The translations under genes were made by a program, and so were the position numbers. Of a stretch of 64,000 nucleotides of DNA, positions 9,482 through 19,469 are shown in pieces. This DNA comes from Capitulum mitella (lineage: Eukaryota; Arthropoda; Thecostraca; Pollicipedomorpha; Pollicipedidae). Numbering within the stretch: the first letter of the stretch is position 1; every line of letters begins with the position of its first letter. The stretch spans positions 27,830,307-27,894,306 of the forward strand of contig CP099842.1 of NCBI GenBank assembly GCA_030062745.1, given 5' to 3'. The notes under the pieces are model-generated. The model searched no databases. It saw nothing but the letters and a program-made list of their open reading frames with translations, and was not told the origin of the DNA.

Positions 9482-11411
9482 CCATTATGTGAGAGATTTG
9501 GCGCAGGCATTGTCACGTTATGCGTGTGTGGGGGACAGGCAAAGCTGCTTTGGCAAGTGCTTGAGATAATGATTTCGTTCTCGTATGATAGTCTGTAAGA
9601 GCTTTGTTACTAAGCGTCAAGTTATAATCTAATGTTGCGGGAGGAAACTGCCTTTCAACCGTTTACAAATGCATTTCATAATAATGTTGAATTCGTGATG
9701 TAAACGCAAACATAATAACAAGCAGAAGTTTGCATCATTCGCCATTTTGGAGATGGATGCCCAAAGTCAAAGACCTGAAAAATGGCAATGGGTACAGACC
9801 TGAACAGAAAATATCAACGCATGGTGGAGAACACAAGTATGCACTAGCGCCAAAACCTGGAAAAAAGGTTTGCTTATTTAAAGAAAAATTGGGCGATAGG
9901 GAAAAGAACGAAGTTCAGTTGTTTTTTCCGGGATGGGGGAAGAAGGTAATCCAAATGAGGTCGGCTGTTGATCTGACAGAGCTTGCCCCCCCAGCCGAAA
10001 ATGCAATCCGCCGTCCCTGACGGAGGAGGGGCACGGCCAACTGAATCTCCTCAAAACTAAAAACCCTTCGGATTTCGGCCACTTTGCTTTAGGTTCCATA
10101 AATTCGGATCCTGATTTTTCAAACGAGAAAACAAAACTTTTGGATCTTAAGAGGCCCCGGGGCTCTTTTGGTTCGCGTATGGTTGCGGTCATGCATTGCG
10201 GATTTTAAGTCACGTGGAGGATACTCACTCATGTATGCTTGCCTCTTTTCTTTGTACATATGTCACTGTTTTGGGTTATGAAGGAGTTCATGCATTGTTT
10301 GTAGCGTCACAAATAGTTTTCTGGTTTGTGGCTGTACGTATCATGTTTGTGGGTGCACAACCTGGCTTGTGGGTGCATACGCACCCATAACGCGATTTAA
10401 AGTTACGTCCCTGCGAGCTTCCACTCTGAGTATGGAAGCGGTTTTCACCCGCAAAATGAACCCGCCTGTTGACGGCCCGACCAGAGCGATAGGAACGCTA
10501 CACTTCCACACTTCCAAAGTGTGCTCCACTTTGGCCTGGGTTGCAGCTCACTAAAAAGACAATGTTTAACTTATTGTGCCCGTTGAGATCGTTGTCAAAT
10601 ACACTTAGCACACGCTGATACCTAACAGCTCTCAGACCACGGATGTTGCGTGGGAAGATGCGAACTGAAACCTCGACATCTCCCCGGCTTGATCTGCGGC
10701 TCCTGCTTGTCATGGATCAGCGAAGGGCGGCACAGCCAACTGCTGTTTTGTTCACAGTTTTGACTTATGGAACGTTGCGTTGTCAGCGTCATCGTTTTGT
10801 GCGGGCATGTGGAGAGCAAATAAATGACGGTGTAGCCTCTCGTCATTCTTCCAGAGACGGGCCTTTTCCATCCAACGTCGTGATTTCCTTCGCCGCTCCA
10901 ACAGTGCTGCAGACGCTCCACGCCTGGATTCGGTCAATGCTAGCCGAAGTCCATCGTCCACTGAAAGGAAGCAACGGCCGATCAAGCCGCACGTCATCCA
11001 GCTCTGTAGTAATTTCCATACCTCGTCAGGATAGCATGCGGAATTCATTATGTTAATGTCCTTGTTTTTTCAGGTTGCACGGGGCTTTCTGCTTCTCGTC
11101 GGCTGGGAGGAGGATGAGGTCCTCCATCTGTAAATCTGTGTTCTTCGGAGAAGGCCTTTTGGCATTTGCAGTGTTCTCCGTCATCAATGTCACGCGTACG
11201 TGCTCGCATTTATCACCTCAGACTGCAATGCTTTGCAGGGTAACAAGACGCGTATATGTTCAGTCTGTGTACCGCTTCATGTCTCACTTTGTAATTGAGA
11301 ATTCTAACTCCAGACGGTTTATGAGGAGCAACCGTGTATCGCTGGAGGAATTCTCGTTCGTGTCTGCAATATGTCCCATAGGAAAACGTCGACCGAGCGA
11401 ACGGAAGAGCG
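9482..11411. other. Unassigned intergenic sequence
   Basis: Several 60-137 aa ORFs are present on both strands, none with a recognisable domain or GC-rich third positions. Bases 9985-10020 again resemble a GGGG-repeat border (CCCCCCAGCCG). Confidence 0.5.
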
Positions 11412-11496
11412 ATCTCCAGCCTCAAAATACTGGCTGGAGATGCGCTTTTCTCGCGCTGTCTATGCGCTGGAAATTTGCATCTCCAGCGCATAGACA
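11412..11496. repeat. Two adjacent perfect hairpins sharing a CTCCAGC motif
   Basis: ATCTCCAGCC (11,412-11,421) pairs with GGCTGGAGAT (11,432-11,441). TGTCTATGCGCTGGA (11,457-11,471) pairs with TCCAGCGCATAGACA (11,482-11,496). Both loops are about 10 nt and both arms contain CTCCAGC. Confidence 0.85.
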
Positions 11497-12102
11497 ACCT
11501 TGTCCGATCTCCTCCGCTGGTAACCCCGTATACTGCCAGCTCGAACTCGCGACCACGTGTGCCTGTAAGTGACGTCGCGCCGTGCGGTTTTCAGCCGTGC
11601 TGGAAGGCTGGGACCGCCGGTCAGGGCAGGTCGCGGACCAGGACGGCGGGGTCCCGCGGACCGCCGACGACCCGCGTCTTGATTGGCCGCATTCAGCGTC
11701 AGCTGCGGCCGCCGTCCCTCGGACCCCTCAACCTGACATTGAGAGGTGCGCACGGCTCATGAACCCGCCCATCGTCGGCGCGGAATCGCAACTGTTTTGT
11801 TATTGTGGAAAAGCTATGGTAAAATGTCAATAATGAAGTATGATAGATTCAGGCGTTTCATGGCAGGCATTTTCCCAGTTTCTGATACAAGAAGCTATGC
11901 TGCCGTTTGGGGACATTTTTAGCACAAATCAGGTGTGAATACATTTTTGAATCCCACAAAAATTTAGGCATGGAAAACGTTTTTGAAAGTGTTCATTGAG
12001 TCTCCTTTCAAGAAAATGTTTTTGTAAGACTTAAGGGTGGTTGATCTAATCTCGACACTTTTTCTCTTTCTTGCACCAAGGGTATGGTTTGGATTGTTAA
12101 AA
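11497..12102. other. Unassigned; GC-rich to about 11,790, then AT-rich
   Basis: Bases 11,500-11,790 are CpG-rich with open frames on both strands, but no frame has both supported splice sites and coding-like third positions. A CRE half-site (GTGACGTCGCG) lies at about 11,571. Confidence 0.4.
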
Positions 12103-12262
12103 CACAGGGGCGCAGCCAGGATTTTCTTAAGAGGGGGAGCTCAGAGTGAGCTGAAATCGCACGAAAACCGCCTGCCGATAATACGATGTGCAATGGCTTT
12201 CACAAAAGTGCGGACCTAAGAGGGGGGAACGGGCCCCCCGGGCCTCCTGGCTGCGTCTGTGT
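12103..12262. mobile_element. Short terminal-inverted-repeat element, ~160 bp
   Basis: Left end ACAGGGGCGCAGCCAGGATTTTC, right end CCTGGCTGCGTCTGT, which are reverse complements over about 15 bp. An AAAAC-like sequence flanks both sides and could be a target duplication. It belongs to the same border type as the 15.4 and 17.9 kb elements. Confidence 0.55.
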
Positions 12263-12764
12263 CAAAACATATGTGTATATCTGCCAACATCGTTGTACGC
12301 CTACAGGTATAAATGATGCTGCCTATATGACGTGTAATTTTATATTAGCAGTCAGTGTATAAAGTATTATGTATATGTAGTATATACCATTAGATAACGT
12401 TGTGTAACGCAACGAAACGGTATAGGGAGATATGAACAAAACTCCAAGACTTTCATCTTTTTTCGGCCCCGTGAAGGGTCCTCTTCTTGTGATGTCGATT
12501 CCACAGCTTTTTGAAAGTAGATGAAGATCAGCGGGTATGGTGGCTAGTACACAACTTCTTCATATTCAGAGCCACGATGGCCCCCAGTTATTTCAAGCAG
12601 TCCACAATAACCAGCAGCTTTTGGGCTCACACCCTTCAAGTGCTCCGTGAGGCGAAAGCGCCTCGTCATTTTCCTGAGTAATGCTATTTTGATTGTGACA
12701 TCTCTGCTCGACAGGAATTACGACAATTTGACCACTACTGTAATGGTAAATGGGACATTTTCAG

Positions 12765-15700
12765 GTGTTACAGACCAGTCGCAGCACGGAGTGCCGGAGT
12801 TCGTTCTCGCTCTGACTAGCAACAAGGTGAGGCGGCGACGGTCCCAGTTCTGCGGCTGCGCAGAAAACGACACCACGTTTTTTAGACTTCGTGCGGTGAA
12901 TGTTAGCTGGTTCCGTTGTGCTGGCAATTCAGAACAAGATCTGTCCGTTCTGTGCCATTTGCCGTCAGATATGACTGTGTGCTAAATACTCTCCCCCATG
13001 CCACTTACGATTGTACTAATCCACACGTCGCCTCCTGACATGACCTCCAGAAAAGAGTCCGCCGATTTGCTGTCTGCCACGCCGCTCCCTCTTGTCATGC
13101 CAAATTCTTGCTCCTGCAGCACGCTATTTTACGATCTGCAAACTAAAACACGAGTCAAGCATTGCATGCTGTGAAAAGCGGCAATGAAACTTGCAGAATA
13201 CATGTGCGCGCACTTTTTTACACGAACCAGAGGTTCGGTGAACCGAACGGCACATGTCCCGACAGAGGTTTCAGCCCCCCCTCCCCCGCACGTGACGGGA
13301 GGGGCGGCGACTGCTGACCCGACCGCGGCCGGCAGACGGGCGGCTTCTTTCGTCGAGTGCGGCGCGTTCGACGGCGAGACCATGTCTACCACACTGTCGC
13401 TGGAGCGGCAGCACGGCTGGACCGGCCTGCTGATGGAGCCGGCCCGCCAGCTCTTCGCGCAGATGGTGACCAAGCGGCGCGCGGCCTGGCTGCTGGACGC
13501 CTGCATCAGCGACCGACCCTACGCCTACACGGTAACGAGACCTCGCTTCGGCGGCCGGCCCTACGCCTACGCAGTAACGAGACCCACGTCAGAGTCCGGC
13601 CTACGTTTGCACGGTAACGGGACCCCGCGTCGGCGACCGACCCCACGCCTACGCGGTAACGGGCCCCGCGGCAGTTACCAGCCGCATCCACCGTAGGCGC
13701 CAGTACCCGCACAAGCTGACTAAGCAGCCGGACAGACGTTCTCAGGGTTTGGCTCTGGTTACACTGGCTGCCTGTGGTGGCCGTGTATACCGTTAGACGG
13801 ACCCACACAACTTTGCCGTGTGGGTCCGAGCACAGTTTCTGACCGCCAGTCTTTTTACGTCGCATCTCACGCGCAGCTGACTGAGTTCGGGGGGGGGGGG
13901 TTAAATGTCGCTGGTAACCAACCTTGACAGGAACCTCTCGGTAAGCTGAAGCCAGCGTGCTAACTGCTGCACCGTACGGCCCCCGGTATGGTCTTCCCAG
14001 TTACCTTTGCGGTCTTCCTCATTACATTTGGAGAGTTTTAGGAACGTCAAACGAGGACGCAACGAGCTGCATGTCGTGCATAATCATTAACGAGCCGCAT
14101 GTCGTGCGCTATTTTGATAAGATGTGGCATGTTCTACGCATAGTCACGGGACCTTAGACGTGGTACTTACCACCAATGGATTTAGGATTATTGAGCCAGG
14201 TAAACTCAGAATCATGTTACCTACACTTCACTCGGATTTTCATTCTTTTCTGAAATGTTTTTTTGTCTGTCATCTTGAGAACTGCTGTCGTCTGTGTTCG
14301 ATTTAGGATTTAGCTCCGCCAAAAATCGTCAAGTAATGTACAATTTCATATGTACATATTTCCATTTATACGGCAGTCATTAGGTCAGTTTGGAGAACGC
14401 AGGTCTCCTCCGTCCTGGCAAACTGGGTTCGAGTCTCTTCAGCGCTCGCTGCTTGGCCCCGGGGGTCAGTTGGCTTCCGGCCAGTGGAGGGCCATGTTCA
14501 TTGCTGCACGATCGTATTGAACCTTTGATGACGCATTGAATTTCCACCATTAATCGTCCGTCTCCTGAAATTCAGCGTTCGATTGTGACCTCATAGGTCA
14601 TGCAGCAAGGTCCGTTTAGGGCGCAGGCTCTGAACGTAGACCTCATCCAAGCATATTCGTCATACCGAGTTCACGATAAAAAAAAAAACACACTCAAGCA
14701 ATGTTTTCACCTAGCACTGTTTGGCAGGCGTCTTTCCAAGAGCTGAAGTTCCTGGGTACGATCAAGAACAACGTGACCGCGCGGACGTGGTCGGACTCGC
14801 TGCACGCTCTCGGGGGCCTGTTCTACGGCGAGCCGTTATCGGCGCGCCAGGAGTACGGCGTCGCCTGCTACCCGCTGTCGGCCGTGCTCGCCGCGCTCGA
14901 CGTCACCTCGGTCGACTTCTTCAGCCTGGACGTGGAGGGCGTGGAAATGGGCGTCCTGGCCGGCATACCATGGGAGCAGGTCGACATCAAGGTGAGGCCC
15001 CGGCGACAGCGGCCGGAGAGACGTCCGGGTACGGGGAGACAGCGCGTTCAGCTGGCGTGAGCGGTGCGGCCGGGTACGTGATTTTGTGACTGGTTTGTTC
15101 CCGTCCGCCCGAACTCGAGTGCCCCACTGAAACGCAAGGTGGTGGATCTCACATGCTGGAATTCTCAGCCACATGCATATGGACGTAAGGCGTATAGCGC
15201 AAAAACACTGCAGCAGATCTGCATATCGCAGATTGTAACGTGCAGCAGAAAAGAAGCCCTTGGACGGACCAAATGCAAAAAAACTGATGCATAAGTGGCA
15301 GTGATCCTAACCTGACAGTAATAATATGCGTGTACCCTTTACATCTTTTCCACTGAAAACATTCACTCACACCCCGATATTTATGCCGGACAGGCACGTA
15401 GCCAGAATTTTCTTCGGGGGGGCAAATGTCAAATTTTGTCATATTCCACTGTTATATGACGGAATTTGTAGGGAAAGAACGACAATTTTACGTAATTAAC
15501 TTCATATTTGACTCACAGGAAAACGTTTAATGTTTGTTTGCGTAGCATATATATGACCCACTATTCCGTATTCCTGCGAAATCGTTACATATCTAGTGTA
15601 GACCGCTTGGCTCGGGGGGGACCATGGCCCCTCATGGCCCCCCTTGGCTACGTGCCTGATGGCTGGTTTGCCCCGCGGCATTAGGAAGCCATCATTTTCC

Positions 15701-16042
15701 TAGCCAGAAGATGTTAATCGTTTCCTCTTGCAGATCGTGGTCGTGGAAGTATATCTGGGGACCAGCTGGAACCCCCAGTTTTCGGGCATCATTGATCTGA
15801 TGGAGAGCAATGGCTACATTGCTGAACCGCTGTACATCGACTGGATTTTCGTAAAGAAGAAATCGGAGTTTGCACGGGACGCTTTGAAGAAAATTCGCGA
15901 ACTAAGGACACGTAAATTTAGCTCCCTTGAGTGGAAACCACCTCATGAAAACCCAGTCATTACGTCAAATACTTTCCCGTACAGCAAATGGAATGAAGGC
16001 ACTAAATTCCAAGAATACAAGGTGAAGCTGAAGCTAGATTAA
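12765..16042 (+). CDS. Star-like FkbM-domain protein, 3' four exons (N-terminus not found)
   Basis: Proposed exons are 12,765-12,826, 13,336-13,531, 14,728-14,991 and 15,734-16,042 (stop TAA), all with GT-AG borders. Exon 1 reads DQSQHGVPEFVLAL; exon 2 carries the SAM-binding signature FVECGAFDGE, then GWTGLLMEPA and DACIS; exon 3 carries DFFSLDVEGVEMGVLAGIPW; exon 4 starts DIK-IVVVEV across the junction and ends KVKLKLD. This order is the FkbM (Methyltransf_21) fold as found in arthropod Star-like proteins. Star proteins are single-pass type II membrane proteins that act in EGFR-ligand trafficking; whether this copy methylates anything is unknown. A hydrophobic stretch before exon 1 (about 12,660-12,720, ending SNAILIVTSLL) might be the membrane anchor but has no ATG in frame. 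Exon 2 is 196 bp where phases demand a multiple of three: one extra base near 13,351 breaks GGFF-VECGA. Either an indel error or a lesion. Third positions are strongly GC in exons 2 and 3. Confidence 0.8.
13570..13680. repeat. Short tandem repeat after an exon donor (CCTACG..GGTAACG)
   Basis: The sequence around the exon 2 donor (CCCTACGCCTACACGGTAACGAGACC) is repeated about three more times downstream at roughly 40-50 bp spacing, each time regenerating a GGTAACG donor-like site. Only the first is used in the model above. Confidence 0.6.
14380..14470 (+). repeat. tRNA-derived SINE-like fragment in the FkbM gene intron
   Basis: A B-box-like GGGTTCGAGTCTC at about 14,425 follows an A-box-like stretch. 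No cloverleaf can be folded convincingly, so this is a repeat rather than a tRNA gene. Confidence 0.35.
15391..15658. mobile_element. 268-bp terminal-inverted-repeat element, copy A
   Basis: Starts CAGGCACGTAGCCAGAATTTTC and ends GGCTACGTGCCTG; the outer 14 bp are perfect reverse complements. It lies in the last intron of the FkbM-domain gene. The body matches 17,892-18,155 along its whole length (CAAATGTCAAA, TTACGTAATTAACT, CACAGGAAA, TTCCGTATTC, ATGGCCCC in order). No protein is encoded, so it is a non-autonomous element. Confidence 0.75.
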
Positions 16043-16230
16043 AGGTGTTGTTGCAAACTGATCCTCAAGTTATCTTTGGTGGAAACTCTGTCGCCAACAC
16101 CGAAGGGAATATATGCACATAAACATACACACGCACACACATGTATAGATGTGTATATATATACATATGTATTTCATTAATTTTGTACTACCATGTCGTG
16201 TGCACTGTTAGAAAGTATAGTCATGTTTTG
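16043..16230. other. 3' flank of the FkbM-domain gene
   Basis: Probable 3' UTR followed by short CA/TA-rich sequence at about 16,120-16,175. No clear AATAAA signal was picked out. Confidence 0.4.
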
Positions 16231-16374
16231 TTTTTTGTACGAGCCTGCTTTCTCATAGAGTCTGGACTGATTTCCTGTCCTTTTTTCGGTTCGCTAAGCT
16301 GTTTTTTTGTACGAGCCTGCTTTCTCATAGAGTCTGGACTGATTTCCTGTCCTTTTTTCGGTTCGCTCAGCTGT
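16231..16374. repeat. Tandem duplication, 2 x 72 bp
   Basis: 16,231-16,302 and 16,303-16,374 are almost identical (TTTTGTACGAGCCTGC ... TTTCGGTTCGCT), which points to a recent duplication. Confidence 0.92.
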
Positions 16375-16480
16375 ACTTGTTTTCATTTATTTAGTTTCGG
16401 TTGGTTTTAGTTAGTTTTAGTTTTACTATACCGTTTAGTTTAGTTTTGGTTAGTTTAGCATATTTAGTTTGTAATTTAGA
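16375..16480. repeat. TTTAG-rich simple sequence
   Basis: Irregular repeats of TTTAGTTT and TTAGTTTTGG. Not a telomere array. Confidence 0.7.
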
Positions 16481-17891
16481 GCCCTTCACTACGCTGTGCT
16501 TCTACCATTACTTGGCATGAAAAGCGAATTGCGCTGTTTGGTTCGAGATGATTAGTGACGATTCACGACTGGAGCCGTTAAATGTGTCGCGACGCGTTAC
16601 AATGAACTGATGCGCCGCAGTTCCCATTGCTGCAGTCGTTACCCGTGTTCCGCTGCGGCGCGTGTGCCCTGATGCGTCACGATCGGACCCCTGGCTCCAG
16701 CTTGCAGGGGAAGTAGGACCCCGTTCGTTTCAACTGTGTCGTCCGCAGACTGCTTGCTGGTGTCATCGAGAGCCCGCGTTCTGCGATGTGACCGCCGTAT
16801 TCGTGGTGCATCGTCCGAATGCTTTTGCCTCCTGAGAGCATCGAAGTTGACGTTCAGCCAATGCCAGTTTGCACGGCATCAACGACGCTTACCATGGTCG
16901 GCGTCTTCTGAAACAGTAATCTTGTGCCTGTGTTTACGACGACACGTATACAGACATAGGGCGTTGAGTAGAAATGAAACAAATGTACTTTACCTGAAGT
17001 AAAAGGAGAGCCAAACAGGCATGTCTTTTTTAACGCTTCAAAATCTCCCGCCTCCCGCCCAACACACATACTTCGTCCAATGCCCCTACCCATACGTGAT
17101 GTGCCGTACCGCTGTAGAGATGTGGGAAGTACAACGTGTTGTAAATAGACTGTAGACTGAAGAGGGTGTGATCGAGTAATGCTTTTATTTTTCGTATCGA
17201 GGCACGTTCAGATTTCAAATCTTATCCACATGATTGACGAGGCCGACTTTAAAAGGATTCATTAAATGGTTGCCTTGAACGATATCACACAAACCATTGG
17301 TATCTACATTGAACATTCAGCCGCGAAGTGAGCACCAACTCAGTCTTTCACACCCGTTCGTCATGTTCAGTCGCTGTGGTATCCATCAGAGAATTCTCCC
17401 TTTCTTTTTTCTTGACTTGGTTCGATCTTCTGTTGACGTCCCTTGGCCTTGGCATGGCCCACATCGTCTCAGTGCTCTATATGCTGTGTTCATCCGCTCG
17501 GCCCCTATGGCTTTGCATGCCGTCCGTTATGTGGTTTTTAACCGAGACTTTGCTTCGTCATAATGCGTCGGCATCTCGCCTTTGTGGTCTCATCGGGAAT
17601 CCCATGCCTTTTTCACTCAACGACGGCGTAGGTCCGATTGAAATTTATCTCTACGGACATGGGTGAAGCCACGGTTCATAAACTGGGGTCTGGTGGGGTG
17701 ACAACTTAACTGAAATCCATCAAGAATAGGTAGGAGGGGTTAAAAATTAAGGTGGACGAATCACTTCTTCTGAAAAACTGCGGGAGACATGTCCCCCGCA
17801 GCCCCGCAGAGATTACGCCCATGGCTATGGGTGGAACCAAAAGGTTTCTCATATCACCTCCTGCATCAAACAGGCCCCACTGTGGCACATA
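16481..17891. other. Unassigned intergenic sequence
   Basis: No supported exon, domain or strong repeat. ORFs of 60-112 aa have no coding bias. Confidence 0.5.
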
Positions 17892-18155
17892 CAGACATGG
17901 AAGTAGCCAGGATTTTCCTGGGAGGTCTAAATGTCAAACTTTGTGGTATGCCACTGGCATGTGGTAAATTTTATCGGAAAAGCAGCAGTTTTATGTAATT
18001 AACTCCAAATTTAACGCACAGGAAAGGATATACTCGTAATCTTTGTTTTTCAACATTTATATGATCACTTTTCCGTATTCGTGAAACATCGCCATATGTC
18101 TAGTGTCGACGGCTTCGCCATGGCCCCATGCCCCAACCCCTCGACCACGTCCCTG
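17892..18155. mobile_element. Terminal-inverted-repeat element, copy B
   Basis: Diverged second copy of the 15,391-15,658 element, same orientation, about 264 bp, with decayed ends (CAGACATGGAAGTAGCCAG and CCACGTCCCTG). Confidence 0.65.
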
Positions 18156-18470
18156 CGTACAGGCAACTGACCGATGCTCTCAAGTCATTTCTAATATTAA
18201 TCTGACCTTGCCAGAGCAAACCCGGAGCTTGTGTACACAGCTCGGGAGCTTTGTGTTCGCACTGCAAAAACGCACAGCATGGTTAAGTGCGGAAAGTCAA
18301 GGACATTACCATGGATATAACATAACGAAGCCATGGTGGCTGCAAGGCAGGAAAATAATGCGAAATATCCTTCGCTTTCTGTTCCGAAGCTCATTTTAGG
18401 TTGAATTTCGAACATCTGTTGTATTTCTCTGTCTTCACGCGCCTCGTCGACGCCATCCAAAAGTGTTTTT

Positions 18471-19436
18471 TTATGGGTTTTGCTCCAGCAGATCGCAGCA
18501 AACTGTAATCTGTTGGTCGACGTATGGCGCGAGCCACGTAATGTTCTGGTCGTCGGCGATCATGAGGCCGCACGCGGCGCGGTCCGGGCTCCTGTTGATT
18601 GTGAGCAGGGTCGGGCCGTCGGCGGGCAGCCAGGGCGCGGTGAGCTCGGTCGGCCCGCAGTCCGTCCGGATGTGGCCAGCCCTGGCGGTCAGCTGGACGG
18701 ACGCGTTCGTCGGCGCCGCCCCGACCACGGGCACCGCCGCCGGCACCGACATCACCACGTGCTCGGCCGACCGGTGTCGATGCCACCGCCACGTGACTCG
18801 CACCGTGTAGTGGGAGCCGCCGCGCGCACGGACCACGTCGTCCGCCACACTCAGGATGGAATAGAACCGGCTGTCGTTGGTCCTCAGCAGCACGTCGGCG
18901 CGGCTCCAAGGCTGGCCGCGCCCGCGCCACCGCAGGACGGTCGTGAACTGCTTCCGGCAGAGGACGTACAACGTCCGGTTGGCGACGAACACGTAGCGGC
19001 GCCGCTCCTGCTCGCCGTACTGCTCGGCCAGGTCGCGGCACGTGATGGTCCGCCTCGCGGTGCACTGGCGGCCACGGCACGACTCGGCCGGGTCGGCGCA
19101 GTCGGAGTCCTCGTTGCAGAACTCGCCGCGGCCGGAGCGGCCGGGCATCATGTAGAAGCGGTTTCGCCGGACGCCGCTGCCGACGCTCCTGAGCAGGCCG
19201 TCGTGGCCGACGCGGCCGTACAGCCGGCAGCGGCCGGCGACGGCGTCGAAGGAGAGGCTGGCGCAGCCGGCGCGGTGGTGGCAGGCGGCGCAGCAGGAGC
19301 AGGAGTGCGTCGCGGCGAACTCCGGCTCCAGCAGTTCGGCGTCGGGCAGCGTGCCGAAGCGGCGCGCGGTGACGGCGCAGGCTGCGCCGGCGCCGGCCGC
19401 CGCCAGCAGCACCAGCAGGCTGCCGCACGTGCGCAT
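18471..19436 (-). CDS. Secreted cysteine-rich PAN/Apple-like protein
   Basis: A single open frame of 321 codons, ATG at 19,436 and TAA at 18,471, with strongly GC third positions. Residues 1-20 form a signal peptide (MRTCGSLLVLLAAAGAGAAC). A PAN/Apple-like cysteine cluster follows (SCSCCAACHHRAGCASLSF, then CRLYGRV, about residues 44-78), then a short EB/EGF-like knot (EFCNEDSDCADPAESCRGRQC, about 105-125). The C-terminal ~190 residues (VFVANRTLYVLC..., ending TVCCDLLEQNP) match no family I can name. Potential N-glycosylation sites include NRT, NDS, NAS, NRS and NIT. PAN domains bind proteins or carbohydrates outside the cell; the ligand here is unknown. CAG directly before ACGATG could be a splice acceptor, so a 5' UTR exon is possible. 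A 32-nt hairpin sits immediately upstream of the ATG. Confidence 0.75.
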   Translation of the reverse strand: MRTCGSLLVLLAAAGAGAACAVTARRFGTLPDAELLEPEFAATHSCSCCAACHHRAGCASLSFDAVAGRCRLYGRVGHDGLLRSVGSGVRRNRFYMMPGRSGRGEFCNEDSDCADPAESCRGRQCTARRTITCRDLAEQYGEQERRRYVFVANRTLYVLCRKQFTTVLRWRGRGQPWSRADVLLRTNDSRFYSILSVADDVVRARGGSHYTVRVTWRWHRHRSAEHVVMSVPAAVPVVGAAPTNASVQLTARAGHIRTDCGPTELTAPWLPADGPTLLTINRSPDRAACGLMIADDQNITWLAPYVDQQITVCCDLLEQNP

Positions 19437-19437
19437 C

Positions 19438-19469
19438 GTCTGAAACGAACGGCACCGTCCGTTTCAGAC
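19438..19469 (-). promoter_or_regulatory. 32-nt near-perfect hairpin abutting the PAN gene start codon
   Basis: Plus strand GTCTGAAACGAACGG, loop CA, CCGTCCGTTTCAGAC: 15-bp arms with a single mismatch. It ends one base before the ATG (minus strand), so if transcribed it would form a strong stem in the 5' leader. Confidence 0.7.

Noticed and set aside
10643-11056. A 137-aa plus-strand ORF
   Set aside because: No recognisable domain, mixed codon third positions and an overlapping open minus-strand frame.
16385-16470. Possible TTAGG telomere-like array
   Set aside because: The sequence is TTTAGTTT-rich without regular TTAGG units.
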